This document shows, piece by piece, positions 34,057-41,988 of a stretch of 48,655 nt of DNA (position 1 is its first letter; each line of letters starts with the position of its first letter). Origin of the DNA: Betaproteobacteria bacterium (lineage in GTDB: Bacteria > Pseudomonadota > Gammaproteobacteria > Burkholderiales > Rhodocyclaceae); contig WREP01000019.1 in assembly GCA_009779265.1 (NCBI GenBank), positions 1-48,655 of the forward strand, read 5' to 3'. Made by a program: the position numbers and the translations under genes. The notes below the pieces were generated by a model. The model ran no database searches. It worked only from the letters and a program-made list of their open reading frames with translations, and was not told the origin of the DNA.

Positions 34057-35424
34057 TCAGCCGACTTGGGGCAGATGCTTCAGCGATTCGGCGATGGCCT
34101 CGGCCGGGTAATCGTAATCTTCCAACTGGCCGGAGAAGTAGCGGTCGTAGGAAGCCATGTCGAAATGGCCGTGGCCGGTCAGGCAGAAGAGGATGGTCTT
34201 GGCTTCGCCGGTCGCCTTGCAGCGCAGCGCCTCGTCGATGGCGGCGCGGATGGCGTGGCAGGCTTCCGGCGCCGGCAGGATGCCCTCGGCGCGGGCGAAC
34301 TGCACGCCGGCCTCGAAGGTGGCGACCTGCGGCACGGCCACCGCTTGCAGCAGCTTTTCGTGGAACAGTTGCGAAACCAGCGGCGAATCGCCGTGGTAGC
34401 GCAGGCCGCCGGCGTGGATGCCGGGCGGCATGAAATCGTGGCCGAGGGTGTACATTTTCATGATCGGCGTATAGCCGGAAGCGTCGCCGTAATCGTAGGT
34501 ATAAGCCCCCTTGGTCAGCGTCGGGCAGGAAGTCGGCTCGACGGCGACGCAGCGTAGCCCCGCCGCCCGCTTGTCACCCGCCGCCTTGTCGGCGAGAAAG
34601 GGAAAGGCGATGCCGCCGAAGCTGGAACCGCCGCCGCAGGGGCCGAAAATCACGTCCGGGTAAAGGCCGATTTTCTCGAACTGCTTTTTCGCCTCCTGCC
34701 CGATCACCGTCTGATGCAGCAACACATGATTGAGCACCGAGCCGAGGGTGTAGCAGGTCTGCGGATCGGCCGCCGCCTCCTCGACCGCCTCCGAAATCGC
34801 CAGTCCGAGCGAACCCTGGCAGGCCGGATCGGCGGCCAGCGCGGCGCGGCCGGCCTGGGTCAGATCGCTCGGGCTGGCGAAAACCTCGGCGCCCCAGGTC
34901 TGCATCGTCGAGCGGCGGAAAGGCTTTTGCTGATAACTGACCTTGACCATGAAAACACGCACCGGCAGGCCGAACATCTGGCCGGCATAGGCAATCGACG
35001 AACCCCACTGGCCGGCGCCCGTCTCGGTAGTCAGGCGCTTCGTCCCGGCCAGCTTGTTGAAATAAGCCTGCGGCACCGCCGAATTGGGCTTGTGCGAACC
35101 AGCCGGCGAAACGCCCTCGTACTTGAAGAAAATTTTGGCCGGCGTACCCAGCATCTGTTCCAGACGCAGCGCCCGAATCAGCGGCGCCGGCCGCCACTGC
35201 GCGTAAATCTGCCGCACCTCGTCAGGAATCGGAATCCAGCGCGCGGCGCTCATCTCCTGTTCCAGAATCGGGCCGGGGAAAATCGCCCCCATCGCCGCCG
35301 CCGATACCGGCAGGCCATCCGGCCCGAGCGGCGGCGACGGCCGATTGGGCATGTCGGCGACGATGTTGTACCAGTGGGTCGGAATCTCGTCCGGGGCCAG
35401 ATCGATGCGGAGCGGCGTCATCAT
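34057..35424 (-). CDS. TrpB2-type tryptophan synthase beta-like PLP enzyme
   Basis: A 455-residue member of the TrpB2 branch, which condenses indole and serine without needing an alpha subunit. The PLP lysine is K112 in PAGSHKPNSA; the phosphate loop is GPCGGGSSFGGIAF; TETGAGQWGSSIAYAGQMFGLPV and FCLTGHGHFDM are TrpB2 marks. Relative to TrpB1 it has the long N-terminal lead (PTHWYNIVADMPNRPSPPL). No trp genes are nearby. It may salvage indole or use another acceptor. Start at tandem ATGs (35424, 35421). It runs into the SPOR-coaE genes with a 4-base gap. Confidence 0.93.
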   Translation of the reverse strand: MMTPLRIDLAPDEIPTHWYNIVADMPNRPSPPLGPDGLPVSAAAMGAIFPGPILEQEMSAARWIPIPDEVRQIYAQWRPAPLIRALRLEQMLGTPAKIFFKYEGVSPAGSHKPNSAVPQAYFNKLAGTKRLTTETGAGQWGSSIAYAGQMFGLPVRVFMVKVSYQQKPFRRSTMQTWGAEVFASPSDLTQAGRAALAADPACQGSLGLAISEAVEEAAADPQTCYTLGSVLNHVLLHQTVIGQEAKKQFEKIGLYPDVIFGPCGGGSSFGGIAFPFLADKAAGDKRAAGLRCVAVEPTSCPTLTKGAYTYDYGDASGYTPIMKMYTLGHDFMPPGIHAGGLRYHGDSPLVSQLFHEKLLQAVAVPQVATFEAGVQFARAEGILPAPEACHAIRAAIDEALRCKATGEAKTILFCLTGHGHFDMASYDRYFSGQLEDYDYPAEAIAESLKHLPQVG

Positions 35425-35585
35425 TGCAAATCTTCCAAAAGCAGGTGACAGAAAGGCCGCAGGTTATCCGAAAACGCCTTATCCCGCCACGTCGCGCCCC
35501 CTCAGGGCGCGAGGACATTGCGCGCCGCCTCGCCTACAATCGCATCCGTAGCGGAATTCATCCCCGGCCAGCACAGGAAACGACC

Positions 35586-36833
35586 ATGTCCCAGCCCAAC
35601 GCGCCCGCCCTGCCCACTCATGCCCCGATGACACAGTTCGCCATCGCCGGCGGGCAATTGCTGATCGCCGGCCAGCCGCTCGAACGACTGGCCGCGCGCA
35701 TCAGCCAGACGCCCTTCTACGTTTACGACCGCGGCCTGCTCGCCAGGCGCGTGGCGGAACTGCGGGCAGCGCTGCCGGCGGCGGTCAGGCTGCATTACGC
35801 CATGAAGGCCAATCCGATGCCGGCGCTGGTCGGCTTGATGGCCGGCCTGGTCGATGGCATCGACGTGGCATCGGCCGGCGAGTTGAAAATTGCTCTCGAC
35901 ACCGGCGCCATTGCGCGCGAGATCAGCTTCGCCGGCCCCGGCAAGCGCGACGGCGAGTTGCGTCAGGCGGTGGCGGCCGGGGTGCTGGTCAATCTCGAAT
36001 CCTGCCGCGAAGTCGGCATTCTCGCCGCCGTCTCGGCGGAACTCGGCGTGCCGGCGCGGGTCGCGCTGCGGGTCAATCCGGATTTCGAGCTGAAAGGCTC
36101 GGGCATGAAAATGGGCGGCGGCGCCAAGCAATTCGGCGTCGATGCCGAGGAGGCGCCGCGGCTGCTCAAGGAAATCGGCGCCGCCGGCTTGCAATTCGAG
36201 GGCTTCCACCTGTTCGCCGGCTCGCAAAACCTGAGGGCCGAAGCGATTTGCGAAGCGCAACAGCAATCCTGGGCGCTGGCGCGGCGCTTGGCCGACCATG
36301 CGCCCGCCCCGGTGCGCTGCCTCAATCTCGGCGGCGGTTTCGGCATTCCCTATTTCCCCGGCGAGCAGCGCCTCGATCTGGCGCCGATCGGCGCCAACCT
36401 GGCCGAACTGGCGGCCCGCGCCGCCGCCGAGATGCCACAGGCCGAACTGGTCATCGAACTCGGCCGCTATCTGGTCGGCGAGGCCGGCATTTACGTGACG
36501 CGAATCATCGACCGCAAGATATCGCGCGACCGGGTGTTTCTCGTCGTCGACGGCGGCCTCAACCATCATCTGTCGGCTTCCGGCAATTTCGGCCAGGTGC
36601 TGCGCAAGAATTATCCGGTCGCCATCGGCAACCGGATGAATGCGGCGGAACGGGAAATCGCCTCGGTCGTCGGCCCGTTGTGCACCCCGCTCGATCTGCT
36701 GGCCGAAAGCATGGATCTACCCGCGGCGCAGCCGGGCGATCTGGTGGTCATTTTCCAGAGCGGCGCCTACGGCGCCAGCGCCAGCCCGCAGGCTTTCCTC
36801 GGCCACCCGGCGGTGATTGAGGCGCTGGTGTAG
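35586..36833 (+). CDS. PLP-dependent decarboxylase, exosortase A system-associated
   Basis: A 415-residue fold-type III decarboxylase, related to diaminopimelate and ornithine decarboxylases. PLP lysine K74 is in LHYAMKANPMPAL; other blocks are GIDVASAGELKIAL, GSGMKMGGGAKQFGVD, LNLGGGFGIPYFPGE, VIELGRYLVGEAGIYV and GAYGASASPQAFLGHP. This is the subgroup seen with exosortase-A exopolysaccharide loci, usually beside an AMP-ligase and an acyl carrier protein, neither of which is here. ATG 35586 follows AGGAAA. It is divergent from the TrpB2 gene and upstream of the sugar transferase. Confidence 0.92.
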   Translation: MSQPNAPALPTHAPMTQFAIAGGQLLIAGQPLERLAARISQTPFYVYDRGLLARRVAELRAALPAAVRLHYAMKANPMPALVGLMAGLVDGIDVASAGELKIALDTGAIAREISFAGPGKRDGELRQAVAAGVLVNLESCREVGILAAVSAELGVPARVALRVNPDFELKGSGMKMGGGAKQFGVDAEEAPRLLKEIGAAGLQFEGFHLFAGSQNLRAEAICEAQQQSWALARRLADHAPAPVRCLNLGGGFGIPYFPGEQRLDLAPIGANLAELAARAAAEMPQAELVIELGRYLVGEAGIYVTRIIDRKISRDRVFLVVDGGLNHHLSASGNFGQVLRKNYPVAIGNRMNAAEREIASVVGPLCTPLDLLAESMDLPAAQPGDLVVIFQSGAYGASASPQAFLGHPAVIEALV

Positions 36834-36853
36834 ACGCCGTTTCGGGTCATGCT

Positions 36854-36883
36854 CGGACGGCGCCGCTACGCGGCTTGTCCAAC
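36854..36883. repeat. Palindromic repeat, GTTGGACAAGCCGC type, copy 2
   Basis: Matches 21791-21820 at 29 of 30 bases, in the same orientation, and forms the same GGAC/GTCC and GCCGC/GCGGC stem. It follows the decarboxylase gene. Confidence 0.7.
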
Positions 36884-36931
36884 CTGCCGGCCTTCGTGAA
36901 ATACCGCACAGGCACGATTCGCCGCCCTTCC

Positions 36932-36982
36932 TAGAATACGTTCGATATGCGGAGATACGTGGCAGTGACAGTAAAATTGCCA
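36932..36982 (+). promoter_or_regulatory. Candidate control region of the sugar transferase operon
   Basis: The 234-bp gap before the sugar transferase holds a near-consensus -10 (TAGAAT, 36932-36937) and, further on, an inverted pair TGGCA (36960-36964) and TGCCA (36978-36982) around a GTAAAATT core. Such a symmetric site could bind a regulator such as PrsR, but I could not recognise a sigma-54 -24/-12 pair. Confidence 0.25.
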
Positions 36983-37067
36983 GGCTCCGCTATTTCGCAT
37001 CAATGGCCACTCGCCGCGCGGGATTTGCGGCGCTTTACCCCAAACAGTCAGGAAACGGTAATCGATC

Positions 37068-38450
37068 ATGTTCAAGCTGTTCAATCACTGGGTACGCTGG
37101 CAATCGCTGGTGCAAATGCTGTTCGACTTCTCTTTCGTGATTGTCGGCATCGTGATCGCCATGATGTGGGTACACAACGGTCTGCCGGTCGATCACCAGC
37201 AAATTCTGCTCTTTGCCGTGCTACTGGCCGCTGCCATGCTGTTCATCAATGCTTGGCTCGGCTTCTACCGCCGCCTGAGCAACCGCACGCCGCTGGAAAC
37301 CCGTGCTCGGGCTGTGCTTTCGCTGTATCTGGCCGTTCCCGTCGCCTATGGCATTTACGCTCTGCTGCCGCTAACCGGCATCAGCCGCGATTTCATGGAA
37401 CTGTCCGCGATGTCGGCGGTATTCGGCATGCTGGCCGCCCGCATTGGCGCCCGACAGACCGCGGCCAGCGGTATCCTGACGCGCCGCATCATGGTCCTGG
37501 GCACCGGTGCCAGGGCGCTGGCGATCAAGGAGGCGCTGGACCGATCCGATCCGTCGGCGAAAATTATCGGTTTCTTCCCCGCGCCCAACGAGGAGCACCT
37601 GGCAGTGCCGGCCGATGCCGTGATCGCCACCGGCCGTTCGCTGGCCGAAACCGCGCAGGAAATGAAGGCCGACGAGATCGTGGTGGCCGTAACCGAGCGC
37701 CGCGGCGGGGCGATACCGCTGCGCGAATTGCTCGATTGCCGCTTGCAGGGCACCCGTGTGCTCGATCTGGCCAGCCATTTCGAACAGACCCTCGGCCAGA
37801 TCCGCCTCGAATCGCTTTACGCCGGCTGGCTGATTTTTGGCGACGGCTTCAGCCAAGGCACGCTGCGCACCGTCGTCAAACGGCTGTTCGACATCGTTTG
37901 CGCCACGCTTCTGCTGCTCGTCTCCCTGCCGATCATGCTGATCGCCGCCCTGGCCATCGTCGGCGAAAACGGTTTTCCGGTTTTCTATTGCCAGGAGCGC
38001 GTCGGCCTCAATGGTCGCTTGTTCAAGGTCATCAAATTCCGCAGCATGCGCCGCGACGCCGAGAAGGACGGCAAGCCTGTCTGGGCCAGCAAGAACGACG
38101 ACCGCACGACGCGCGTCGGCAAGATCATCCGCAAGCTGCGCATCGACGAATTGCCGCAATTGTTCAACGTGCTCAAGGGCGACATGGGTCTGGTCGGGCC
38201 GCGCCCCGAACGTCCTTTCTTCGTCGACCAACTGACCCGGGAAATCCCCTTTTACGCCGTGCGCCACAGCGTCAAGCCCGGTCTTACCGGCTGGGCCCAG
38301 GTGCGCTACCACTATGGCGCAACCACCGAGGATTCGGCGGAAAAGCTACAGTACGACCTTTACTATGTGAAAAACCATTCCCTGTTCCTCGACCTCATGA
38401 TCCTCTTTGAAACCGTCGGCGTCGTGCTCACCGGCAAGGGCGCTCACTAA
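37068..38450 (+). CDS. Exopolysaccharide-initiating sugar transferase, PEP-CTERM/XrtA type
   Basis: A 460-residue polyprenyl-phosphate sugar-1-phosphate transferase that would load the first sugar on the lipid carrier. The N-terminal half has about four membrane segments and a nucleotide-binding-like region (RRIMVLGTGARALAIKEAL); a last segment (LFDIVCATLLLLVSLPIMLIAAL) leads into the catalytic domain: KFRSMRRDAE, LRIDELPQLFNVLKGDMGLVGPRPE and KPGLTGWAQVRYHYG. It is the form seen in loci with PrsK/PrsR/exosortase A. It lies 36 bp upstream of prsK, so the four genes probably form one unit. Confidence 0.93.
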   Translation: MFKLFNHWVRWQSLVQMLFDFSFVIVGIVIAMMWVHNGLPVDHQQILLFAVLLAAAMLFINAWLGFYRRLSNRTPLETRARAVLSLYLAVPVAYGIYALLPLTGISRDFMELSAMSAVFGMLAARIGARQTAASGILTRRIMVLGTGARALAIKEALDRSDPSAKIIGFFPAPNEEHLAVPADAVIATGRSLAETAQEMKADEIVVAVTERRGGAIPLRELLDCRLQGTRVLDLASHFEQTLGQIRLESLYAGWLIFGDGFSQGTLRTVVKRLFDIVCATLLLLVSLPIMLIAALAIVGENGFPVFYCQERVGLNGRLFKVIKFRSMRRDAEKDGKPVWASKNDDRTTRVGKIIRKLRIDELPQLFNVLKGDMGLVGPRPERPFFVDQLTREIPFYAVRHSVKPGLTGWAQVRYHYGATTEDSAEKLQYDLYYVKNHSLFLDLMILFETVGVVLTGKGAH

Positions 38451-38486
38451 TTCCCCCGCCCCCAACGAGCGACAGGCACTCTGCGC

Positions 38487-40601
38487 ATGGATATCGACTC
38501 GGCAGCACCGCTGGTCGTCTGGAGCTTCGGCATTGCCGCCGGCGCATATACGCTGCTTGCGGCCTATCTACTGGTTCTCGGCCCGCCTTGGCAATCGGGG
38601 CGGCGCGCCAGAGCGCTCGCCGCCAGCATTGCCTGTTCGCTGCTGTGGGCTTGGCTATCGTGGACGGGTTTCGCCACCGGCCACCCGACGGTTCTTTCCG
38701 CCTCGTCGCTTGGCGACGTGCTGCGCCACGGCGCCTGGTTCGTCTTTCTCATCCTGCTGCTGACGCCGGAGAGCGTGCAGGGCAAGAACACGGCGCTCCC
38801 CGGCTGGCTGGTTCCGGCCTGCTGGCTGAGCATCCTCGGCGGACTACTGTGGCAACTGTCGTCCTTTTTCGGGTTCCTGGCCGGCGAAAGCTGGCTGCGT
38901 ACCGCCCTTTTCCTCGCCCTGACCATGCCGGTGCTCGGCCTGATTCTGGTCGAGCAACTGTTTCGCAGCGTCGCCGACGACGCCGTATGGAACATCAAAC
39001 CGCTTTGCCTCGCTCTCGGCGGGCAGTTCGTGTTCGACATCTATCTCTTTTCCGAAGCCCTGATGTTCAACCAGTTCGATCAGGACGCTTTCGCCGCGCG
39101 CGGTTTCGTCCATGCCCTGACCGTTCCCCTGCTGCTGCTGGCATCGCTGCGCAGCCGTGACTGGAAGGCCAAGATCCGCCTTTCGCACCGGCTTGCCTTT
39201 CATTCCGCCAGCCTGTTGATGATCGGGCTGTATCTGCTGTTCATGGCCGGCGTCGGTTATTACGTCCGCTATTTCGGCGGCGACTGGGGGCGGGCGCTGC
39301 AACTGGCGCTGCTTTTCGCCGCCATGCTCGGCCTCGGCGTGTTGGCGGTTTCCGGCTCGATACGGGCGAAACTGCGGGTGCTGATCGGCAAGCATTTTTT
39401 CCGCTACCGCTACGACTATCGCGAGGAATGGCTGCGCTTCACGCATACCCTGGCTGTCCAGGAGTCACCACAGGCCATGGGCCAGCAGGTAATCCGCGGC
39501 CTGGCGGCGATGGTCGAAAGCCCGGGCGGCGGCCTGTGGCTGCGCGAAGCGGGACAGGAGAGCTATCGCCAGACCGCGCGCTGGAACATTCCGGCCAACG
39601 AGCAGGCGGAAGCGCCGGAATCGTCGCTGCTGCGCTTCCTGATCGCCAGCGGCTGGGTCATCAATCTCGAAGAACACCGCAGTCACCCGGGCCGTTACAG
39701 CGAACTGGAAATTCCGCTCTGGTTGTCGACCCTGCCCAATGCCTGGCTGATCGTCCCACTGATGGCCGGCAGCCAGATGATCGGTTTCGTCATCCTGACC
39801 AGTTCGCGCACGCCGATCGACGTCAATTGGGAAGTCAACGACCTGCTGCGCACCGCCGGCTGTCAGGCCGCCAGTTTCCTGGCCAACATGCAGGCTACCG
39901 AAGCCCTGCTCGAAGCGCGCAAATTCGATGCCTTCAACCGGATGTCGGCCTTCGTCGTGCATGACCTGAAGAACATCGTCACCCAGTTGTCGCTGCTGCT
40001 GAAAAACGCCGAACGCCACCGCGACAAACCGGAATTCCAGGAGGACATGCTGATGACCGTCGCGCATTCGGTCGAACGCATGCGGCAATTGATGATGCAA
40101 TTGCGCGAAGGCGCCACGCCCCCGGGCAGCGCCTGCGGCGTCAGCCTTGCCGAGGTCATTGAACGCATCGGCCGGGAAAAGGCGGCCCAGGGCAGGACGG
40201 TCGAAGTGCAATTGCAGCAGAAACTGGCCACGCGCGGCCACGCGGAACGGCTGGAACGGGTCATCGGCCATCTCGTGCAAAATGCGCTGGATGCCACCGA
40301 TCCGTCCGGCCGCGTGACGGTCAGCCTGGAACGCCGAGGCGACCGGGCGGCGCTGGAAGTCGGCGACACCGGCCACGGCATGACCGCCGAATTCATCCGC
40401 GAACGCCTGTTCAAGCCCTTCCAAAGCACCAAGCAGGCCGGCATGGGAATCGGCGCTTACGAGAGTTTGCAGTACATTCACGAACTGGGCGGCGACATGC
40501 GTGTGGATAGCGAACCCGGCGTCGGGACGCGAATCACCGTGCTGCTGCCGTTGTTCGAGATGAATACCGAATCCGATTTGCGTGAAAAGGAAGTCGCGTG
40601 A
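38487..40601 (+). CDS. prsK: PEP-CTERM system sensor histidine kinase PrsK
   Basis: A 704-residue membrane kinase. Residues 1-300 contain about eight hydrophobic segments forming a membrane sensor region; a GAF-like domain follows (about 320-470). The phosphorylated histidine is H492 in FVVHDLKNIVTQLSLLLKNAERH, and the ATPase domain has LVQNALDATDPSG, VGDTGHGMTAEFI, FKPFQSTKQAGMGIGAY and PGVGTRITVLLP. The protein ends by overlapping prsR by four bases (GTGA), the classic cognate-pair layout. It should phosphorylate PrsR in response to an envelope or redox cue not identifiable here. Confidence 0.95.
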   Translation: MDIDSAAPLVVWSFGIAAGAYTLLAAYLLVLGPPWQSGRRARALAASIACSLLWAWLSWTGFATGHPTVLSASSLGDVLRHGAWFVFLILLLTPESVQGKNTALPGWLVPACWLSILGGLLWQLSSFFGFLAGESWLRTALFLALTMPVLGLILVEQLFRSVADDAVWNIKPLCLALGGQFVFDIYLFSEALMFNQFDQDAFAARGFVHALTVPLLLLASLRSRDWKAKIRLSHRLAFHSASLLMIGLYLLFMAGVGYYVRYFGGDWGRALQLALLFAAMLGLGVLAVSGSIRAKLRVLIGKHFFRYRYDYREEWLRFTHTLAVQESPQAMGQQVIRGLAAMVESPGGGLWLREAGQESYRQTARWNIPANEQAEAPESSLLRFLIASGWVINLEEHRSHPGRYSELEIPLWLSTLPNAWLIVPLMAGSQMIGFVILTSSRTPIDVNWEVNDLLRTAGCQAASFLANMQATEALLEARKFDAFNRMSAFVVHDLKNIVTQLSLLLKNAERHRDKPEFQEDMLMTVAHSVERMRQLMMQLREGATPPGSACGVSLAEVIERIGREKAAQGRTVEVQLQQKLATRGHAERLERVIGHLVQNALDATDPSGRVTVSLERRGDRAALEVGDTGHGMTAEFIRERLFKPFQSTKQAGMGIGAYESLQYIHELGGDMRVDSEPGVGTRITVLLPLFEMNTESDLREKEVA

Positions 40602-41950
40602 CGACGGAAAAACCGCGCCCCCTGCTGATCGTCGAGGACGATCCGGCCTTGCAGAAGCAGTTGCGCTGGTCGTTCGACCAGTATGAGGCGATCACCGCCA
40701 GCGACCGCGACAGCGCGCTCAGCCAGATCCACCGCCACAGGCCGGCGGTGGTGACCATGGATCTCGGCCTGCCGCCGGATGCCGATTCCGTTTCCGAAGG
40801 CTTTCGCCTGCTCGAACAGACCCTGGCGATTGCGCCCGACACCAAGATCATCGTCCTCACCGGCCAGAACGACCGGGCCAACGCGCTGCGCGCCATCGGC
40901 CTCGGCGCCTACGATTTCTTCGCCAAGCCATTCGAGCCGGAATTGCTCGCCCTGACCATCGAGCGCGCCTTCCGCCTGTACGACCTGCAACAGGAAAACC
41001 GCCGCCTGCAAGCCGCCCAGCATCCGCCAGCTCTGGCCGGCCTGCTGACGCGCGACGCGGACATGCTGCGCATCTGCCGCACCGTCGAGAAAGTCGCCAG
41101 CAGCAATGCCACGGTGCTGCTGCTCGGCGACAGCGGCACCGGCAAGGAAATCCTCGCCCGCGGGCTGCATGAGGCGTCGCCGCGCAAGAGCGAACGCTTC
41201 GTGGCGATCAATTGCGCGGCGATTCCCGACAATCTGCTGGAAAGCGAATTGTTTGGCTACGAAAAAGGCGCTTTCACCGGCGCCGCCAAGACCACGCCGG
41301 GAAAAATCGAGAGCGCCGACGGCGGCACGCTGATGCTCGACGAAATCGGCGACCTGCCACTTGCCTTGCAGGCCAAGCTGCTGCGTTTCCTGCAGGAAAG
41401 AGTGGTCGAGCGTCTTGGCGGCCGTCAGGAAATTCCCGTCGATGTGCGCATCGTCTGCGCCACGCATCAGGATTTGAAAGCGCTGATCAGCGAAGGGCGC
41501 TTCCGCGAGGATCTCTACTATCGCCTCGCCGAGATCGTCATCAATATTCCGCCGCTACGCGCCCGCCAGGGCGACGCCGCCCTGCTCGCCCATGCCTTCG
41601 TCCGCCGCTTCGCCAACGAACACAAGTGCCCTAGCTTGAGCGAAGACGCGATCCGGGCCATCGAAGCGCACAGTTGGCCAGGCAATGTGCGCGAACTGGA
41701 AAACTGCATCAAACGCGCGGTGATCATGGCCGATGGCAACCAGATCACGCGCGACGATATCGGACTGGAACTCGATCCCGACAACCAGTCCGAATTCATC
41801 AACCTGCGCACAATCCGCGACGAAGCAGAGCGCAATGCGCTGGTCATCGCCCTCGGCCGGGCCAATGGCAACTTGGTCAGGGCCGCCGAAATCCTCGGCA
41901 TCAGCCGGCCGACCTTGTATGACCTGATGCACCGGCTGGGCCTCAAATAA
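40598..41950 (+). CDS. prsR: PEP-CTERM system sigma-54-type response regulator PrsR
   Basis: A 450-residue NtrC-family activator. The receiver domain has the phospho-acceptor D55 (VVTMDLGLPP) and the switch lysine in FFAKPFEPE. The AAA+ core has Walker A LLGDSGTGKE, the sigma-54 contact loop GAFTGAAK, LMLDEIGDLPL and WPGNVRELENCIKRAV. The C-terminal Fis-like helix-turn-helix is AAEILGISRPTLYDLMHRLGLK. It starts at GTG 40598. Known homologues turn on PEP-CTERM protein and exopolysaccharide genes together with RpoN; targets here are expected mostly outside the window. Confidence 0.96.
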   Translation: MTTEKPRPLLIVEDDPALQKQLRWSFDQYEAITASDRDSALSQIHRHRPAVVTMDLGLPPDADSVSEGFRLLEQTLAIAPDTKIIVLTGQNDRANALRAIGLGAYDFFAKPFEPELLALTIERAFRLYDLQQENRRLQAAQHPPALAGLLTRDADMLRICRTVEKVASSNATVLLLGDSGTGKEILARGLHEASPRKSERFVAINCAAIPDNLLESELFGYEKGAFTGAAKTTPGKIESADGGTLMLDEIGDLPLALQAKLLRFLQERVVERLGGRQEIPVDVRIVCATHQDLKALISEGRFREDLYYRLAEIVINIPPLRARQGDAALLAHAFVRRFANEHKCPSLSEDAIRAIEAHSWPGNVRELENCIKRAVIMADGNQITRDDIGLELDPDNQSEFINLRTIRDEAERNALVIALGRANGNLVRAAEILGISRPTLYDLMHRLGLK

Positions 41951-41988
41951 CCCGCTCCTCATCGAACCCACTCCTCATCAAGGCAATC

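Noticed and set aside
36910..36925. Possible sigma-54 promoter before the sugar transferase (GGCACGATTC)
   Set aside because: No GC at the required -12 spacing.
36947..38410. 487-codon open frame on the plus strand
   Set aside because: Overlaps the sugar transferase in another frame and is Arg/Pro-rich without motifs.
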